A stretch of DNA of 64,000 nt from an uncultured Clostridia bacterium (GTDB lineage: Bacteria > Bacillota > Clostridia > Oscillospirales > Acutalibacteraceae), in assembly GCA_947168445.1 (NCBI GenBank), contig CAMVLW010000001.1, positions 37,603-101,602 on the forward strand, in the 5' to 3' direction. A program made the translations under genes and the position numbers. The stretch's first letter is position 1. The number at the start of each line of letters is the position of its first letter. The notes under the pieces are model-generated. The model was not told the origin of the DNA and ran no database searches. It saw nothing but the letters and a program-made list of their open reading frames with translations. Shown one piece after another: positions 17,454 to 27,105 of the stretch.

Positions 17454-20400
17454 TTAATTTGATTTGATACCTAATTTTTCCGCAACCTCGGTTGAGCGCA
17501 GTTCAAGCAGCTTGGAAATACCCTCGTCCTGCATGGTGACGCCGTAGAGCACGTCGGCTTCCTCCATCGTGCCGCGGCGGTGGGTAATCAGAATAAACTG
17601 CGTTTTGTCGGTCATCCGTCTTAAATAGCTTGCAAAGCGGTTGACGTTTACATCATCAAGAGCGGCTTCAATCTCATCCATTACGCAGAACGGCGCGGGT
17701 CGCACCTTCATAATCGCAAAGTAGAGCGAAATCGCGACAAGCGCCTTCTCGCCGCCCGAAAGCGCGTCGAGGTGGACAACGATTTTTCCCGGCGGGTGCA
17801 CCACAATGTCGATACCGCTGGTGAGAATATTTTCGGGGTCGGAAAGCGAAAGCGAGGCGGTGCCGCCGCCGAACAGTTCCTTAAAGGTGAAGGTGAAGTT
17901 GCGGTTAATTTGCTCAAAGCTCTCGACAAACACCTCTTTCATCTGCTTGGTGAGAGAGGTAATCAGACGCTCGATTTCACTTTTGGATTTTTCCACGTCG
18001 GCAACCTGCACGCTCATGAACTCATAGCGCTCGGAAACCTCCTTGTATTCCTCAATCGCGGAAACATTGACGTTGCCCAGCGCCTTTATGCTCTGCTTCA
18101 GGCTCGTCAGCCGCTTTTGCGCGGCGGGCTGATCCTCAATTTCAATGGCGATTTTCTCGGCTTCGCGGCGGGTCAGTTCATATTCGTCCCACAGCTTGGA
18201 AATGATGTTGTCATAATCGCGCTGCAAATTGATTTTGCGCTCCTCAAGCCTCGCCAATTCCCTGCCGGAATTTTCGCGCTCGGTGTTCTTGCTGCGCTCC
18301 ATTGCGCGGATTTCCACACTGCGCTTTTCAAGCAGATTGCGCTGTTCGGTGATAGCGTCAATTTGCTGCGCGTGAGAGGCTTGGGTGCTTTTCAGCTTGT
18401 CGATTTCTCCGTTCAGGCGGGAAATCTGCTCCTTTTTCTCCTTTGTCGCGCCTTCAAACGCCGCGATTTGCGCGTTTAGCTCCGCCTTTCGAGCGTCCAT
18501 GCCGGTGCCCGAATTTTTCGCAAACACGATTTCCGCGTTGAGTGCGTCAATGTCCTTTTGGGCGGTGACGATTTCAAGGCGAATATTTTGCAGCGCAGCG
18601 GTCAACTCCTCGCGCTTTTTTGTCAGCACGGCGCGGTCGCCGGAAACGGCGGTGACCTTCTGCTCCGCCGCGATGATTTTTTCACTGAGTTCGGAAAGCC
18701 TTGCGCGGGCTTGGTCGCGGCTGACTTTCAGACCCTCAATGCGCTGCGACATCTCCGCAATTTCCGTTTCGGCGGATTGTGCGCTGTCGGTGAGCATTTG
18801 CAGTTCATTTTCGCAGGCGCGCCTTTCCGCTCCCAAACGGGCAAGATTCTGCTGCTGATTAGAGAGCTCCGCCTGTGCGCCGAGCACCTCGGCTTCAACA
18901 GCGGAATACTCGCGGTTAAGCTGTTCCAACAGCGCTTCACCCTGCCGCAGCCTTGCGCCGAGCTGTTCGGTCTGTTCCCGTAGCTGCGCGATTTCAGCGG
19001 CACGGCTCAAAACACCGGTGCTTTTTGCCAGAGAACCGCCCGTGAGCGAACCGCCGGCGTTTACCACCTGACCGTCGAGGGTGACGACCTTAAAGCGGTA
19101 GGAATATTTTTTCGCAATCGCGGCGGCACTGTTCAAGTCCTCCGCAATGACGATTTTTCCTAACAAATTATATAAAATATTGCTGAATTTATTATCGCAG
19201 GTGCAAAGCTGCGCCGCAATGCCGACGTAGCCGTAACAATCGTCGAGATTGTTTTCTCTGAGCTCACGCGGCTTGATGGTGTTCAGCGGCAAAAACGTCG
19301 CTCTGCCGCCGTCGGTGGATTTCAGATAGCGAATCGCCTGCTTTGCGTCCTCGTCGCTGCCGACAACGATATTCTGCATGGCGGCGCCCAGCGCGATTTC
19401 AATCGCCGTGGCATACTGCCGCGGAACGGAAATAACGCGGGAGACAGGACCAAACACACCGCGCAGTCTGCCGTTAGAGGCGGCGCTCATCACCTGCTTA
19501 ACGCTTTTGTGAAAGCCCTCCATGTTGCGCTCCATGTTGTCAAGAAAAACAATTTTGCGCTGCGCTTCCCTGACGTCGAGCGTCAGCTTGTCACACAGGG
19601 ATTTTTGCTCGCCGCGCTTTTTGTTTTTGGCTTCAAGCTTCATGGAAAGCCCGTCGATTGAGTTGGAGAGCGACGACAGCGCTTCCTCGCAGGAAAGAAT
19701 ATCGGCGTTATATTTTTCCAGAATCTCGGTTAAATCCTTTTTCTGCTCAGCTTTTCCGCCGTTAGCTTCGCGCAGGCTTTCAATGCGGGCGGAAAGTTCC
19801 GCAATAGAACTTTCTGATGTCATTTCAATGACGCGCTCGTCCGCCGACTGCGCCGTCAGGCGGGTAACCTCGGCGGAAAGCGCCTGCAGCGCGTCGCCGC
19901 TTTTGCCCGCGTCAAAGTTAATTTCATTCAGCTGTTCGCTCGCTTCGGAATATTTCTTCTGCTTGGTGATAATCTCGTTGTCGAGCACCGCAATGCGCTC
20001 TTGTTTTTCGGCAATGCTTTTTTCATATTCCTCTGCGTTTTTATCCGCTTGTTCAATTTCCGCCTTGACGCGCCCGATATTCTCGGTGTTGTGAAGAATA
20101 TCGTTCTCCGCAACGGAAATCTGCGCGTTCTTGTCGGCAATTTCACTGTCGAGAGAGGAAATCTGTCCGCGGATAGCCTCCGCTTTTGCGGCAAGCTCGC
20201 CGTTTTTAACATACAGTTCCTCGGTTTCTGTCTGAATGTCCTCCAACGCCTGCTCCGCGTCGTCATACTGCGCCTTGGCAATGGAGATTTTCTCGTCCTG
20301 CTGCTTAATACTCGCCTGTGATTTATCGAGCGTGAGCAGCCAGAGCGCGATTTCAAGACCGCGCTTTTCTTCGGCGTATTCCAAAAACTTCTGCGCCTTT

Positions 20401-21029
20401 TCGCTTTGCTTTTTCAGCGGACCGACGCGCTCCTCCAGTTCGGTGACAATATCGCGCAGACGGAGCAGATTGTCCTCGGTGTTTTTCAGCTTGCGCTCCG
20501 CGTCGATTTTGCGGTAGCGGTATTTGGAAATACCCGCCGCTTCTTCAAAAATCTCGCGCCTGTCCTCGCTCTTGGAGGAAACAATGCTGTCAATTTTGCC
20601 CTGTCCGATCATGGAATAGCCATCTCTGCCCAAGCCTGTGTCCATAAACAGCTCGTTGATATCCTTGAGTCTGACAGCCGCCTTGTTAATCAGATATTCG
20701 CTTTCACCGCTGCGGTAATAGCGGCGGGTAACGGCGATTTCGTCGCCGTTGAAATCGAGAAAGCGGTCGGAATTGTCAATGTTGAGCGTGACCTCGGCAT
20801 ATCCTGTCTTTTTGCGGTTGTCGGTGCCGTTGAACACAACGTCCTCCATACGCGAACAGCGCAGGCTTTTCGGTGACTGCTCACCCAGCACCCAGCGAAT
20901 GGCGTCGCTGATGTTGCTCTTGCCCGAACCGTTCGGACCGACAACCGAGGTTATGCCGCTCTCAAAGCTTAACTTCGTTTTATCGGGAAAGGTTTTAAAC
21001 CCGTGAACTTCCAGTGATTTCAGTCGCAT
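17454..21029 (-). CDS. smc: Chromosome segregation protein SMC
   Basis: SMC forms the bacterial condensin with ScpA and ScpB. The N-terminal head has GPNGSGKSNI at 31-40. Long coiled coils flank a hinge at roughly residues 510-670 (GVFGPVSRVISVPRQYATAIEIALG through AGGSLTGGS). The C-terminal head has the ABC signature ALSGGEKALVA and Walker B FCVMDEIEAALDD. At 1191 residues it is full length. The start at 21029 has AGGGG 6 bases upstream and overlaps the end of the radical SAM gene by 35 bases. The gene order rnc-(radical SAM)-smc-ftsY is typical. Confidence 0.98.
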   Translation of the reverse strand: MRLKSLEVHGFKTFPDKTKLSFESGITSVVGPNGSGKSNISDAIRWVLGEQSPKSLRCSRMEDVVFNGTDNRKKTGYAEVTLNIDNSDRFLDFNGDEIAVTRRYYRSGESEYLINKAAVRLKDINELFMDTGLGRDGYSMIGQGKIDSIVSSKSEDRREIFEEAAGISKYRYRKIDAERKLKNTEDNLLRLRDIVTELEERVGPLKKQSEKAQKFLEYAEEKRGLEIALWLLTLDKSQASIKQQDEKISIAKAQYDDAEQALEDIQTETEELYVKNGELAAKAEAIRGQISSLDSEIADKNAQISVAENDILHNTENIGRVKAEIEQADKNAEEYEKSIAEKQERIAVLDNEIITKQKKYSEASEQLNEINFDAGKSGDALQALSAEVTRLTAQSADERVIEMTSESSIAELSARIESLREANGGKAEQKKDLTEILEKYNADILSCEEALSSLSNSIDGLSMKLEAKNKKRGEQKSLCDKLTLDVREAQRKIVFLDNMERNMEGFHKSVKQVMSAASNGRLRGVFGPVSRVISVPRQYATAIEIALGAAMQNIVVGSDEDAKQAIRYLKSTDGGRATFLPLNTIKPRELRENNLDDCYGYVGIAAQLCTCDNKFSNILYNLLGKIVIAEDLNSAAAIAKKYSYRFKVVTLDGQVVNAGGSLTGGSLAKSTGVLSRAAEIAQLREQTEQLGARLRQGEALLEQLNREYSAVEAEVLGAQAELSNQQQNLARLGAERRACENELQMLTDSAQSAETEIAEMSQRIEGLKVSRDQARARLSELSEKIIAAEQKVTAVSGDRAVLTKKREELTAALQNIRLEIVTAQKDIDALNAEIVFAKNSGTGMDARKAELNAQIAAFEGATKEKKEQISRLNGEIDKLKSTQASHAQQIDAITEQRNLLEKRSVEIRAMERSKNTERENSGRELARLEERKINLQRDYDNIISKLWDEYELTRREAEKIAIEIEDQPAAQKRLTSLKQSIKALGNVNVSAIEEYKEVSERYEFMSVQVADVEKSKSEIERLITSLTKQMKEVFVESFEQINRNFTFTFKELFGGGTASLSLSDPENILTSGIDIVVHPPGKIVVHLDALSGGEKALVAISLYFAIMKVRPAPFCVMDEIEAALDDVNVNRFASYLRRMTDKTQFILITHRRGTMEEADVLYGVTMQDEGISKLLELRSTEVAEKLGIKSN

Positions 21030-22014
21030 TGCATACCCCTAAATCATACTTACCTAATGTATCGTCAAATCGAAGCTGCGGCGTGTACCCCATTGCGCCG
21101 AGCCGCTCTAAATTGCATTTTTTCTGTCCCACAAATTTTGAAAGGGACTTTGGGTGAAGTGTCACCGTGACATGCTTGGTGTCAAGCTGCCGCGCCTTTT
21201 TCAAAAAGCTGTCGAAGAAAATTTTGTTTTCGCACAGCTCCTTAAAGGCAGGGTGATAGTTGCCGCCGAGACTGTTTTCGACCAAGCTGTCGGAATAATG
21301 CAGTCCCAGACGGATAAGTTTGATGTCAGCCTTTGCAAACAGAAGAATCAGCCCGGCGCATAAATCCACCGATTCATCAAGCGTGTACGGCACATAAGCG
21401 CCGCTTGAAAAAAAGTCCGCCAGCGCAGTGTTTTTCATGATGACAGTGGGATAAATCCGCACGGTTTCCGGCTTGATTTTCACAAACTGTTCCGCGGTGA
21501 ACATGTCCTTTTCGGGCGTGGAGCCGTAAAGCCCGGTCATCATTTGCAGACCGAGCGAAAAGCCGTAGGATTGAATCAGGCGAGAAGCCGCATAAACATC
21601 CTCCGCTGTGTGACCGCGCTCATTTAATTCTAAAACAGAATTATCCATTGACTGGGCGCCCAGTTCAATCGCCGTAACGCCGTGATTCTTTAAAACAGAC
21701 AGCACTTCTTCGTCAATGTAATCCGGACGGGTAGAAATGCGGATGCCGTAGAAAACGTCAAGAAACGGCTGCGCCGCGCTGAGCAGAGAAAGCATGTAAT
21801 CCCTGTCAATTGCGGTGAAGCTGCCGCCGAAAAAGGCGATTTCCGCTTCTTTGGCAGAATCTCCCAAATCCCCCGCCGCTTTTTTTAGAATCGCCGTTAC
21901 TTCCTCCGGCGAAGGCTGGCTTTGCTGTCCTGTGATATTCTTCTGATTGCAAAAGCTGCACCTGTGCGGGCAGCCGTTATGCGGGATAAAAATCGAAACA
22001 TTGCCGCGTTTAAT
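20995..22014 (-). CDS. Elp3-like radical SAM protein with an apparent ATT start codon
   Basis: The ORF track shows only residues from 50 onward (20995-21867). Reading further upstream in the same frame restores the missing N-terminus IKRGNVSIFIPHNGCPHRCSFCNQ, which carries the radical SAM CxxxCxxC motif. The family usually begins MKRGN..., and the in-frame codon at that point is ATT (22014-22012). A stop codon lies two codons further upstream and no ATG, GTG or TTG occurs before the cluster motif. GGAG sits 10 bases upstream of the ATT. The ATT shares a base with the rnc stop (TATTAA). The product is about 339 residues and related to the Elp3 superfamily; its substrate is unknown. It is regularly found between rnc and smc. 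Confidence 0.85.
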   Translation of the reverse strand: MKRGNVSIFIPHNGCPHRCSFCNQKNITGQQSQPSPEEVTAILKKAAGDLGDSAKEAEIAFFGGSFTAIDRDYMLSLLSAAQPFLDVFYGIRISTRPDYIDEEVLSVLKNHGVTAIELGAQSMDNSVLELNERGHTAEDVYAASRLIQSYGFSLGLQMMTGLYGSTPEKDMFTAEQFVKIKPETVRIYPTVIMKNTALADFFSSGAYVPYTLDESVDLCAGLILLFAKADIKLIRLGLHYSDSLVENSLGGNYHPAFKELCENKIFFDSFLKKARQLDTKHVTVTLHPKSLSKFVGQKKCNLERLGAMGYTPQLRFDDTLGKYDLGVCNATEITGSSRV

Positions 22015-22684
22015 AGCCCATCAACTCCAACGCTTCGCGTGCCGCCTGCTGCTCCGCTTCCTTTTTGCTGCGCCCGCCGCCTTTGCCAATCACATTGCTG
22101 TTGAGGTGCACCTCAAAGACAAAGTGCTTGTTGTGGTCGGGACCGCTCTCCGAAACGAGCACATATTGCAGCCTTTCTCCGGGATTCTTCTGAATAATCT
22201 CCTGAAGGGTGGTTTTGTAATCCTTGACCCGTTTTTTCTTTTGGTTTTGAATGGCGGGAACGACAAAATTGAGAATGTGCTTTGCGGCAGGCTCAATGCC
22301 GCCGTCAATGTAAATCGCCGCAATCAGCGCTTCAAATGCGTCGGAAACAATCGACGGACGCTGTGCGCCGCCGTTGTGCCGCTCGCCCTTGCTCAATTGC
22401 AAGTAGCTGCCCAGCTGAATCTGCTTGGCAAAGTCAAAAAGCGACTTTTCGCAGACAAGCGAAGCGCGCAGCTTGGTAAGCTCGCCCTCCGGCAACTCCG
22501 GGCAATTTTTGAAAATATAATCGCTGACGACAATCGACAGCACCGCGTCGCCCAAAAATTCGAGCCGCTCGTTATATCGAATGTGCTGCGACTTGCGCTC
22601 GTTCGCATAGGACGAATGGGTCAGCGCCGTCGTCAGCAGCTCTTTGTTTTTAAAATGATAACCGATTTTATCTTCCAGTTCCAT
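22010..22684 (-). CDS. rnc: Ribonuclease III
   Basis: RNase III cuts double-stranded RNA in rRNA maturation and mRNA turnover. The signature ERLEFLGDAVLSIVVSDYIF (about 39-58) holds catalytic Glu and Asp residues. The second acidic pair is in DAFEALIAAIYIDGG. The C-terminal dsRNA-binding domain spans about 155-224 and ends KKEAEQQAAREALELMGY. At 224 residues it is complete. It follows plsX with no acpP between them, unlike the plsX-acpP-rnc order of many bacteria. Its stop TAA overlaps the start of the radical SAM gene. Confidence 0.97.
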   Translation of the reverse strand: MELEDKIGYHFKNKELLTTALTHSSYANERKSQHIRYNERLEFLGDAVLSIVVSDYIFKNCPELPEGELTKLRASLVCEKSLFDFAKQIQLGSYLQLSKGERHNGGAQRPSIVSDAFEALIAAIYIDGGIEPAAKHILNFVVPAIQNQKKKRVKDYKTTLQEIIQKNPGERLQYVLVSESGPDHNKHFVFEVHLNSNVIGKGGGRSKKEAEQQAAREALELMGY

Positions 22685-22695
22685 GCATGTCTCCG

Positions 22696-23688
22696 TTATT
22701 TTAATGAAGTGGAAATTTCATCTATCGCGTGCGCCTCAACGTAGTCCTTGCAGAGACCGATTGCGTTCTTGATGGTGCGCGCCTTGGCGTCGCCGTGCGC
22801 CTTGAACACCGGCTTGGACGAACCGAGAATCGGCGCGCCGCCGTAGGTGTTGTAATCAAAGCGGGTTTTCATTGCCTTTAAGTCCTTTAAAAGCAGACCC
22901 GCAGCAAGCTTGCCCTTTACGCTGCCCGCGAACATGTTTTTAATCTCTTTCATCAGAACCGCCGCAACACCCTCGTAGGTTTTGAGAATCATGTTGCCAA
23001 TGAAGCCGTCGCAGACAACAACGTCGCACACACCCTTGGGAATATCACGACCCTCAACATTGCCGATAAAGTTGAGATTGCTCTCTTTGAGAATCTTGTA
23101 GGTTTCGCGGTACAGCTCGGTGCCCTTGTGCTCCTCTGTGCCGACATTGGCAAGTCCCACACGCGGGTTGTCCATTTTCATGACCTTCTGCATGTAAACA
23201 GAACCCATCACGGCAAACTGACGCAGCATTTCGGGACGGCACTCCACATTTGCGCCGCCGTCAACAAGCATAAAACAGCCCGTTGCGGACGGAAGCACCG
23301 GCGCAAACGCCGGGCGCTTGATTCCCTTGATTCGCTTTACCGCCAAGGTTGCGCCCACGCACAGCGCGCCGCTGTTGCCCGCGCTGATGAAAGCGTCGCC
23401 TCTGCCCTCGCTGAGCAGGCGCAGTCCGGCGCCCATGGAGCTGTCCTTTTTTGCTTTGAGCACGCTTTCGGCGGAATCGTGCATGGTGAGAATGTCGTCG
23501 CAGTTTTCGATTTCTATTTTGTCGAGAGAAATGCTGTTTTGCTCCGCCACATTTCTGATGACGCTCTCCTTGCCCGTGAGAATAATTTCCACACCGTGCT
23601 CCTGCACCGCGTCGGCGCAGCCCTTGATGATTTCCAGCGGCGCGTTGTCGCCGCCGAATGCGTCAACAATGATTTTAATCGTATCCAT
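22696..23688 (-). CDS. plsX: Phosphate acyltransferase PlsX
   Basis: PlsX makes acyl-phosphate from acyl-ACP for the first step of phospholipid synthesis, working with PlsY at the membrane. The start MDTIKIIVDAFGGDNAPLEIIKG is the family opening. SAGNSGALCVGATL and GANVECRPEMLRQFAVMG are conserved. The ATG at 23688 is chosen over the track's TTG (23700) because it starts the conserved strand directly and lies one base past the trmFO stop. No fapR or fatty-acid synthesis gene is visible next to it. Confidence 0.96.
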   Translation of the reverse strand: MDTIKIIVDAFGGDNAPLEIIKGCADAVQEHGVEIILTGKESVIRNVAEQNSISLDKIEIENCDDILTMHDSAESVLKAKKDSSMGAGLRLLSEGRGDAFISAGNSGALCVGATLAVKRIKGIKRPAFAPVLPSATGCFMLVDGGANVECRPEMLRQFAVMGSVYMQKVMKMDNPRVGLANVGTEEHKGTELYRETYKILKESNLNFIGNVEGRDIPKGVCDVVVCDGFIGNMILKTYEGVAAVLMKEIKNMFAGSVKGKLAAGLLLKDLKAMKTRFDYNTYGGAPILGSSKPVFKAHGDAKARTIKNAIGLCKDYVEAHAIDEISTSLK

Positions 23689-23689
23689 A

Positions 23690-25006
23690 TCAGTCACCAA
23701 TATTCTCTGAAAGAAATTTATCTAATGAAGCAAGCGCACGCTCTGCATAAGCTGCCGCGCGTTCGCGCTTGTCTCTCGGACGGTTTTGCAGTTCGGGAAG
23801 CACGCCGAAATTCGCGCCCATCGGCTGAAATTTTTTGACGGTTGGGTCGGCAATATAGCGCGACAAAGCGCCAATCATGGTGTCCGCCGGAAGCGTGAGA
23901 GTTTCAAGACCGTTCACAAGCCTTGCGGCGTTCAGTCCTGCCATAATGCCGGACGCGGCGCTTTCCATGTAACCCTCAACGCCGGTGATTTGTCCGGCGA
24001 AAAACAGGGTGTTATTTTCCTTTACGGAAAAATCAGAGTTCAGCACCTGCGGCGAACAAAGGAAGGTGTTGCGGTGCATCACGCCATAGCGCACAAACTC
24101 CGCGTTGTGCAGTGCGGGAATGAGCGAGAAAACGCGCTTTTGTTCGGGAAATTTCAGGTTTGTCTGGAACCCGACCAGATTATACATGGTTCCGGCGGCG
24201 TTTTCCTTGCGCAGTTGCAGCAGCGCCCACGCCCTGTGCCCGGTGCGCGGATTGATTAAACCGACAGGCTTCATCGGACCGAAGCGCAGCGTCCCTTCGC
24301 CGCGCTGCGCCAAAACCTCAACAGGCATGCAGCCTTCGTAGACCTTGGGATTGCTGACGTCAAAATCATGCAGCGGCGCACGCTCGGCGTTCACCAATGC
24401 ATTGTAAAAGATTTCATATTCCTCTTTGTTCATTGGGCAATTGATATAGTCGTCGTCACCGCCGCGGTCATAGCGCGACGCGGTGAAGGCGTAGTCCATA
24501 TCAATGCTCTCTGCGGTGACAATCGGCGCCGCCGCGTCAAAGAAGGAAAGCGAGCTGCCGAAGCGCTTTTCGATTTCCTCAGCCAATGCGTCGCTTGTCA
24601 AGGGACCTGTGGCAATCACGGTCACGCCGTCGGCGGGAATCACGGTGATTTCCTCATGCACTACGGTGATGTTTGGGTGGCTTTCAATGCCTTTTGTCAC
24701 CAAATGCGCAAAAATGTCGCGGTCAACCGCCAGTGCGCCGCCCGCGGGAACCTGACATCTGTCGGCACACTTCATCAGGAAGGAATCAAGCCGCCGCATT
24801 TCTCCCTTCAAAAGACCTGCGGCGCTTTCAACGCGCATGGCTTTTAAGGAATTGGAACAGACCAGCTCACCGAATAAATCTGTTTTATGGGCGGGGGTGC
24901 GTTTGTGGGGCTTCATTTCAAAAAGCCGCACCGAAATGCCGCGATTGGCAAGCTGCATTGCCGCCTCGCAGCCCGCAAGCCCCGCGCCGATAACATTAAC
25001 CTTCAT
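23690..25006 (-). CDS. trmFO: Folate-dependent tRNA (uracil-54-C5)-methyltransferase TrmFO
   Basis: TrmFO forms ribothymidine at position 54 of tRNA, with methylenetetrahydrofolate as carbon donor and FADH2 as reductant. The N-terminal FAD motif is VIGAGLAGCEAAMQLA, followed by MKPHKRTPAHKTDLFGELVCSNSLKA, a strong family signature. FAGQITGVEGYMESAASGIMAG closes the FAD domain. At 438 residues it is complete. Its start overlaps the topA stop by 11 bases; topA-trmFO is a conserved pair in Firmicutes. Confidence 0.97.
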   Translation of the reverse strand: MKVNVIGAGLAGCEAAMQLANRGISVRLFEMKPHKRTPAHKTDLFGELVCSNSLKAMRVESAAGLLKGEMRRLDSFLMKCADRCQVPAGGALAVDRDIFAHLVTKGIESHPNITVVHEEITVIPADGVTVIATGPLTSDALAEEIEKRFGSSLSFFDAAAPIVTAESIDMDYAFTASRYDRGGDDDYINCPMNKEEYEIFYNALVNAERAPLHDFDVSNPKVYEGCMPVEVLAQRGEGTLRFGPMKPVGLINPRTGHRAWALLQLRKENAAGTMYNLVGFQTNLKFPEQKRVFSLIPALHNAEFVRYGVMHRNTFLCSPQVLNSDFSVKENNTLFFAGQITGVEGYMESAASGIMAGLNAARLVNGLETLTLPADTMIGALSRYIADPTVKKFQPMGANFGVLPELQNRPRDKRERAAAYAERALASLDKFLSENIGD

Positions 25007-27095
25007 TTTTTTCTTCCGCCTTTACCGCCTTGGTAAAGCCGCAGTCGGTGTTTGCGCAGTACAGCGTGGGCTTTTTGCCCTTCTTTTTATAGAGAATCTG
25101 ACCGCACTGCGGACATCTTTCATTGGTTGGCTCGTTCCAGCTGACGAAATCGCAGTTGGGATAATTAGAGCAGCCGTAGAAAACGCGCTTGGATTTTGTA
25201 TGCTTAACAATAACGTCGCCGCCGCACTTGGGACAGCTTACGCCGGTTTTTTCCACATATTTGAGAATATTTTTACATTCGGGATAGCCCGGACAGGCAA
25301 TAAACTTGCCGTATCTGCCCATCTTGACGACCATTTTTCTGCCGCACTTGTCGCAGATGATGTCGGTTTCATCCTCCTTGAGTTTAAGCTTCACGCCCTC
25401 CATTTCGGCTTTGGCTTCCTTCAGGGTAGTTTCAAAATCGCCGTAGAAGTCACGCAAAAGCTGCACCCACTCCACGTCGCCGTGCTCCACCTTGTCCAAA
25501 TCGTTTTCCATTTCGGCGGTGAATTTCACGTTGACAATGTCGGGAAAACGCTCCTTCATCAGCTGGGTAATCACCTCGCCCAATTCGGTCGGCACAAGGC
25601 TCTTTGCCTCGCGCTTGACATATTCGCGGCTGGTTAAGGTGGTGATGGTGGCAGCATAGGTAGAAGGTCTGCCGATGCCGTATTCCTCCAGCGTTTTAAT
25701 CAGCGACGCCTCGGTGTAGCGTGCGGGCGGCTGGGTAAAGTGCTGGTTCTTTTTGAGTTCCCTGCACTTGACAGGCATATCCTTTTGCAGCGGCGGAAGC
25801 TGAGAGGATTTTTCCTCCGCTTCGTCCTTACCCTCGACATAGAGCGCGGTAAAGCCGGGAAAGTCAACATGGTAGCCGGACGCCTTGAAGGTGTAGCCGT
25901 TCGCCATAATATCCGCCTGCGTGGTCTTTTGCACGCAATCCGCCATTTGAGAAGCGGTAAAGCGGCTCCAAATCAGCTTGTAAAGCTTATACTGGTCGGA
26001 GGACAGACTGCTTTTTACGCTGTCGGGCGTTAAGGACGGCATAGACGGTCTAATGGCTTCGTGACCGTCCTGCGCGTTGTTGCGCGACTTGAAGAAGCGC
26101 GGCTTTGGCGGCAGATACTCATCGCCGTAAGCGCCCTGAATATATTTTGTCACCTCGTCAATGGCAAACTGCGAAACGCGCAGCGAGTCGGTACGCATAT
26201 AAGTAATCAAACCGGTGGCGCCCATGCCCTCGATATCAACGCCTTCATACAGTTCCTGCGCGACGCGCATGGTGCGGCGTGACTGGAAGCCGAGCTTCCG
26301 GGAAGCCTCCTGCTGCAAGGTGGAGGTGATGAAGGGCGGTGCGGGCGATTTTTTGCGGGTGCCGTTTTTTACCTTGGTAACGACATATTCCGCGCCCTGC
26401 AAATCCGCTTCAATCTTGTCCGCCTGTTCCTGATTGGTGATTTTCAGCTTGCCGTTTTGGTCGGAATAGAGCGTAGCGGCAAACGACTTGCGGCTGCCCT
26501 TGGGGATAAACTTCGCGTCAATCGTCCAGTATTCCTCGGGCTTGAATTTTCTGATTTCGTTCTCGCGGTCAACAATAATGCGCAGCGCAACAGACTGCAC
26601 TCTGCCCGCGGAAAGTCCGCGGCGGATTTTCTGCGAGATAAACGGACTGAGCTTGTAGCCCACCAGTCTGTCGAGCACGCGGCGCGCCTGCTGCGCGTTC
26701 ACCAAATCCGCGTTGATTTTACGGGGGTGCGCCATACCGTTTTGCACGCCCGCCTTGGTGATTTCGTTAAACTCCACGCGCTGGGCATAATTTTCGGGCA
26801 AGCCGAGAATATATGCCAAGTGCCATGAAATTGCCTCTCCCTCGCGGTCGGGGTCGGTTGCGAGATATACGCTGTCGCTCTGCTGCGCGAGGCTTTTGAG
26901 CTCCTTGACAAGCTTTTCCTTGCCCTTGATAATATCATACTTCGGGGCAAAATCGTTTTTTATGTCAACGCTGAGTCTTGCCTTGGGCAGGTCGCGCACG
27001 TGTCCCATAGAAGCGACAACCTCGTAACCGCTGCCCAGATATTTTTTGATGGTTTTTGCTTTGGCAGGTGACTCCACGATAACCAAATCTGACAT
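24996..27095 (-). CDS. topA: DNA topoisomerase I
   Basis: TopA is a type IA enzyme that relaxes negative supercoils. The TOPRIM domain opens MSDLVIVESPAKAKTIKKYLG and has DPDREGEAISWHL. The catalytic tyrosine is in GLITYMRTDS near residue 300. The tail carries three zinc-ribbon modules: CDKCGRKM with CPGYPEC, CPKCGGDV with CSNYPNC, and CPQCG with CANTDCG. At 699 residues it matches Firmicutes TopA. The start has AGGAGG upstream. It lies 10 bases after dprA. Confidence 0.97.
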   Translation of the reverse strand: MSDLVIVESPAKAKTIKKYLGSGYEVVASMGHVRDLPKARLSVDIKNDFAPKYDIIKGKEKLVKELKSLAQQSDSVYLATDPDREGEAISWHLAYILGLPENYAQRVEFNEITKAGVQNGMAHPRKINADLVNAQQARRVLDRLVGYKLSPFISQKIRRGLSAGRVQSVALRIIVDRENEIRKFKPEEYWTIDAKFIPKGSRKSFAATLYSDQNGKLKITNQEQADKIEADLQGAEYVVTKVKNGTRKKSPAPPFITSTLQQEASRKLGFQSRRTMRVAQELYEGVDIEGMGATGLITYMRTDSLRVSQFAIDEVTKYIQGAYGDEYLPPKPRFFKSRNNAQDGHEAIRPSMPSLTPDSVKSSLSSDQYKLYKLIWSRFTASQMADCVQKTTQADIMANGYTFKASGYHVDFPGFTALYVEGKDEAEEKSSQLPPLQKDMPVKCRELKKNQHFTQPPARYTEASLIKTLEEYGIGRPSTYAATITTLTSREYVKREAKSLVPTELGEVITQLMKERFPDIVNVKFTAEMENDLDKVEHGDVEWVQLLRDFYGDFETTLKEAKAEMEGVKLKLKEDETDIICDKCGRKMVVKMGRYGKFIACPGYPECKNILKYVEKTGVSCPKCGGDVIVKHTKSKRVFYGCSNYPNCDFVSWNEPTNERCPQCGQILYKKKGKKPTLYCANTDCGFTKAVKAEEKNEG

Positions 27096-27105
27096 GAGTT
27101 TCCTC

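Noticed and set aside
20995-21867. Track start of the radical SAM gene at codon GGAGATTTG (TTG at 21867)
   Set aside because: It would remove the radical SAM cysteine motif, which is intact in the same frame further upstream.
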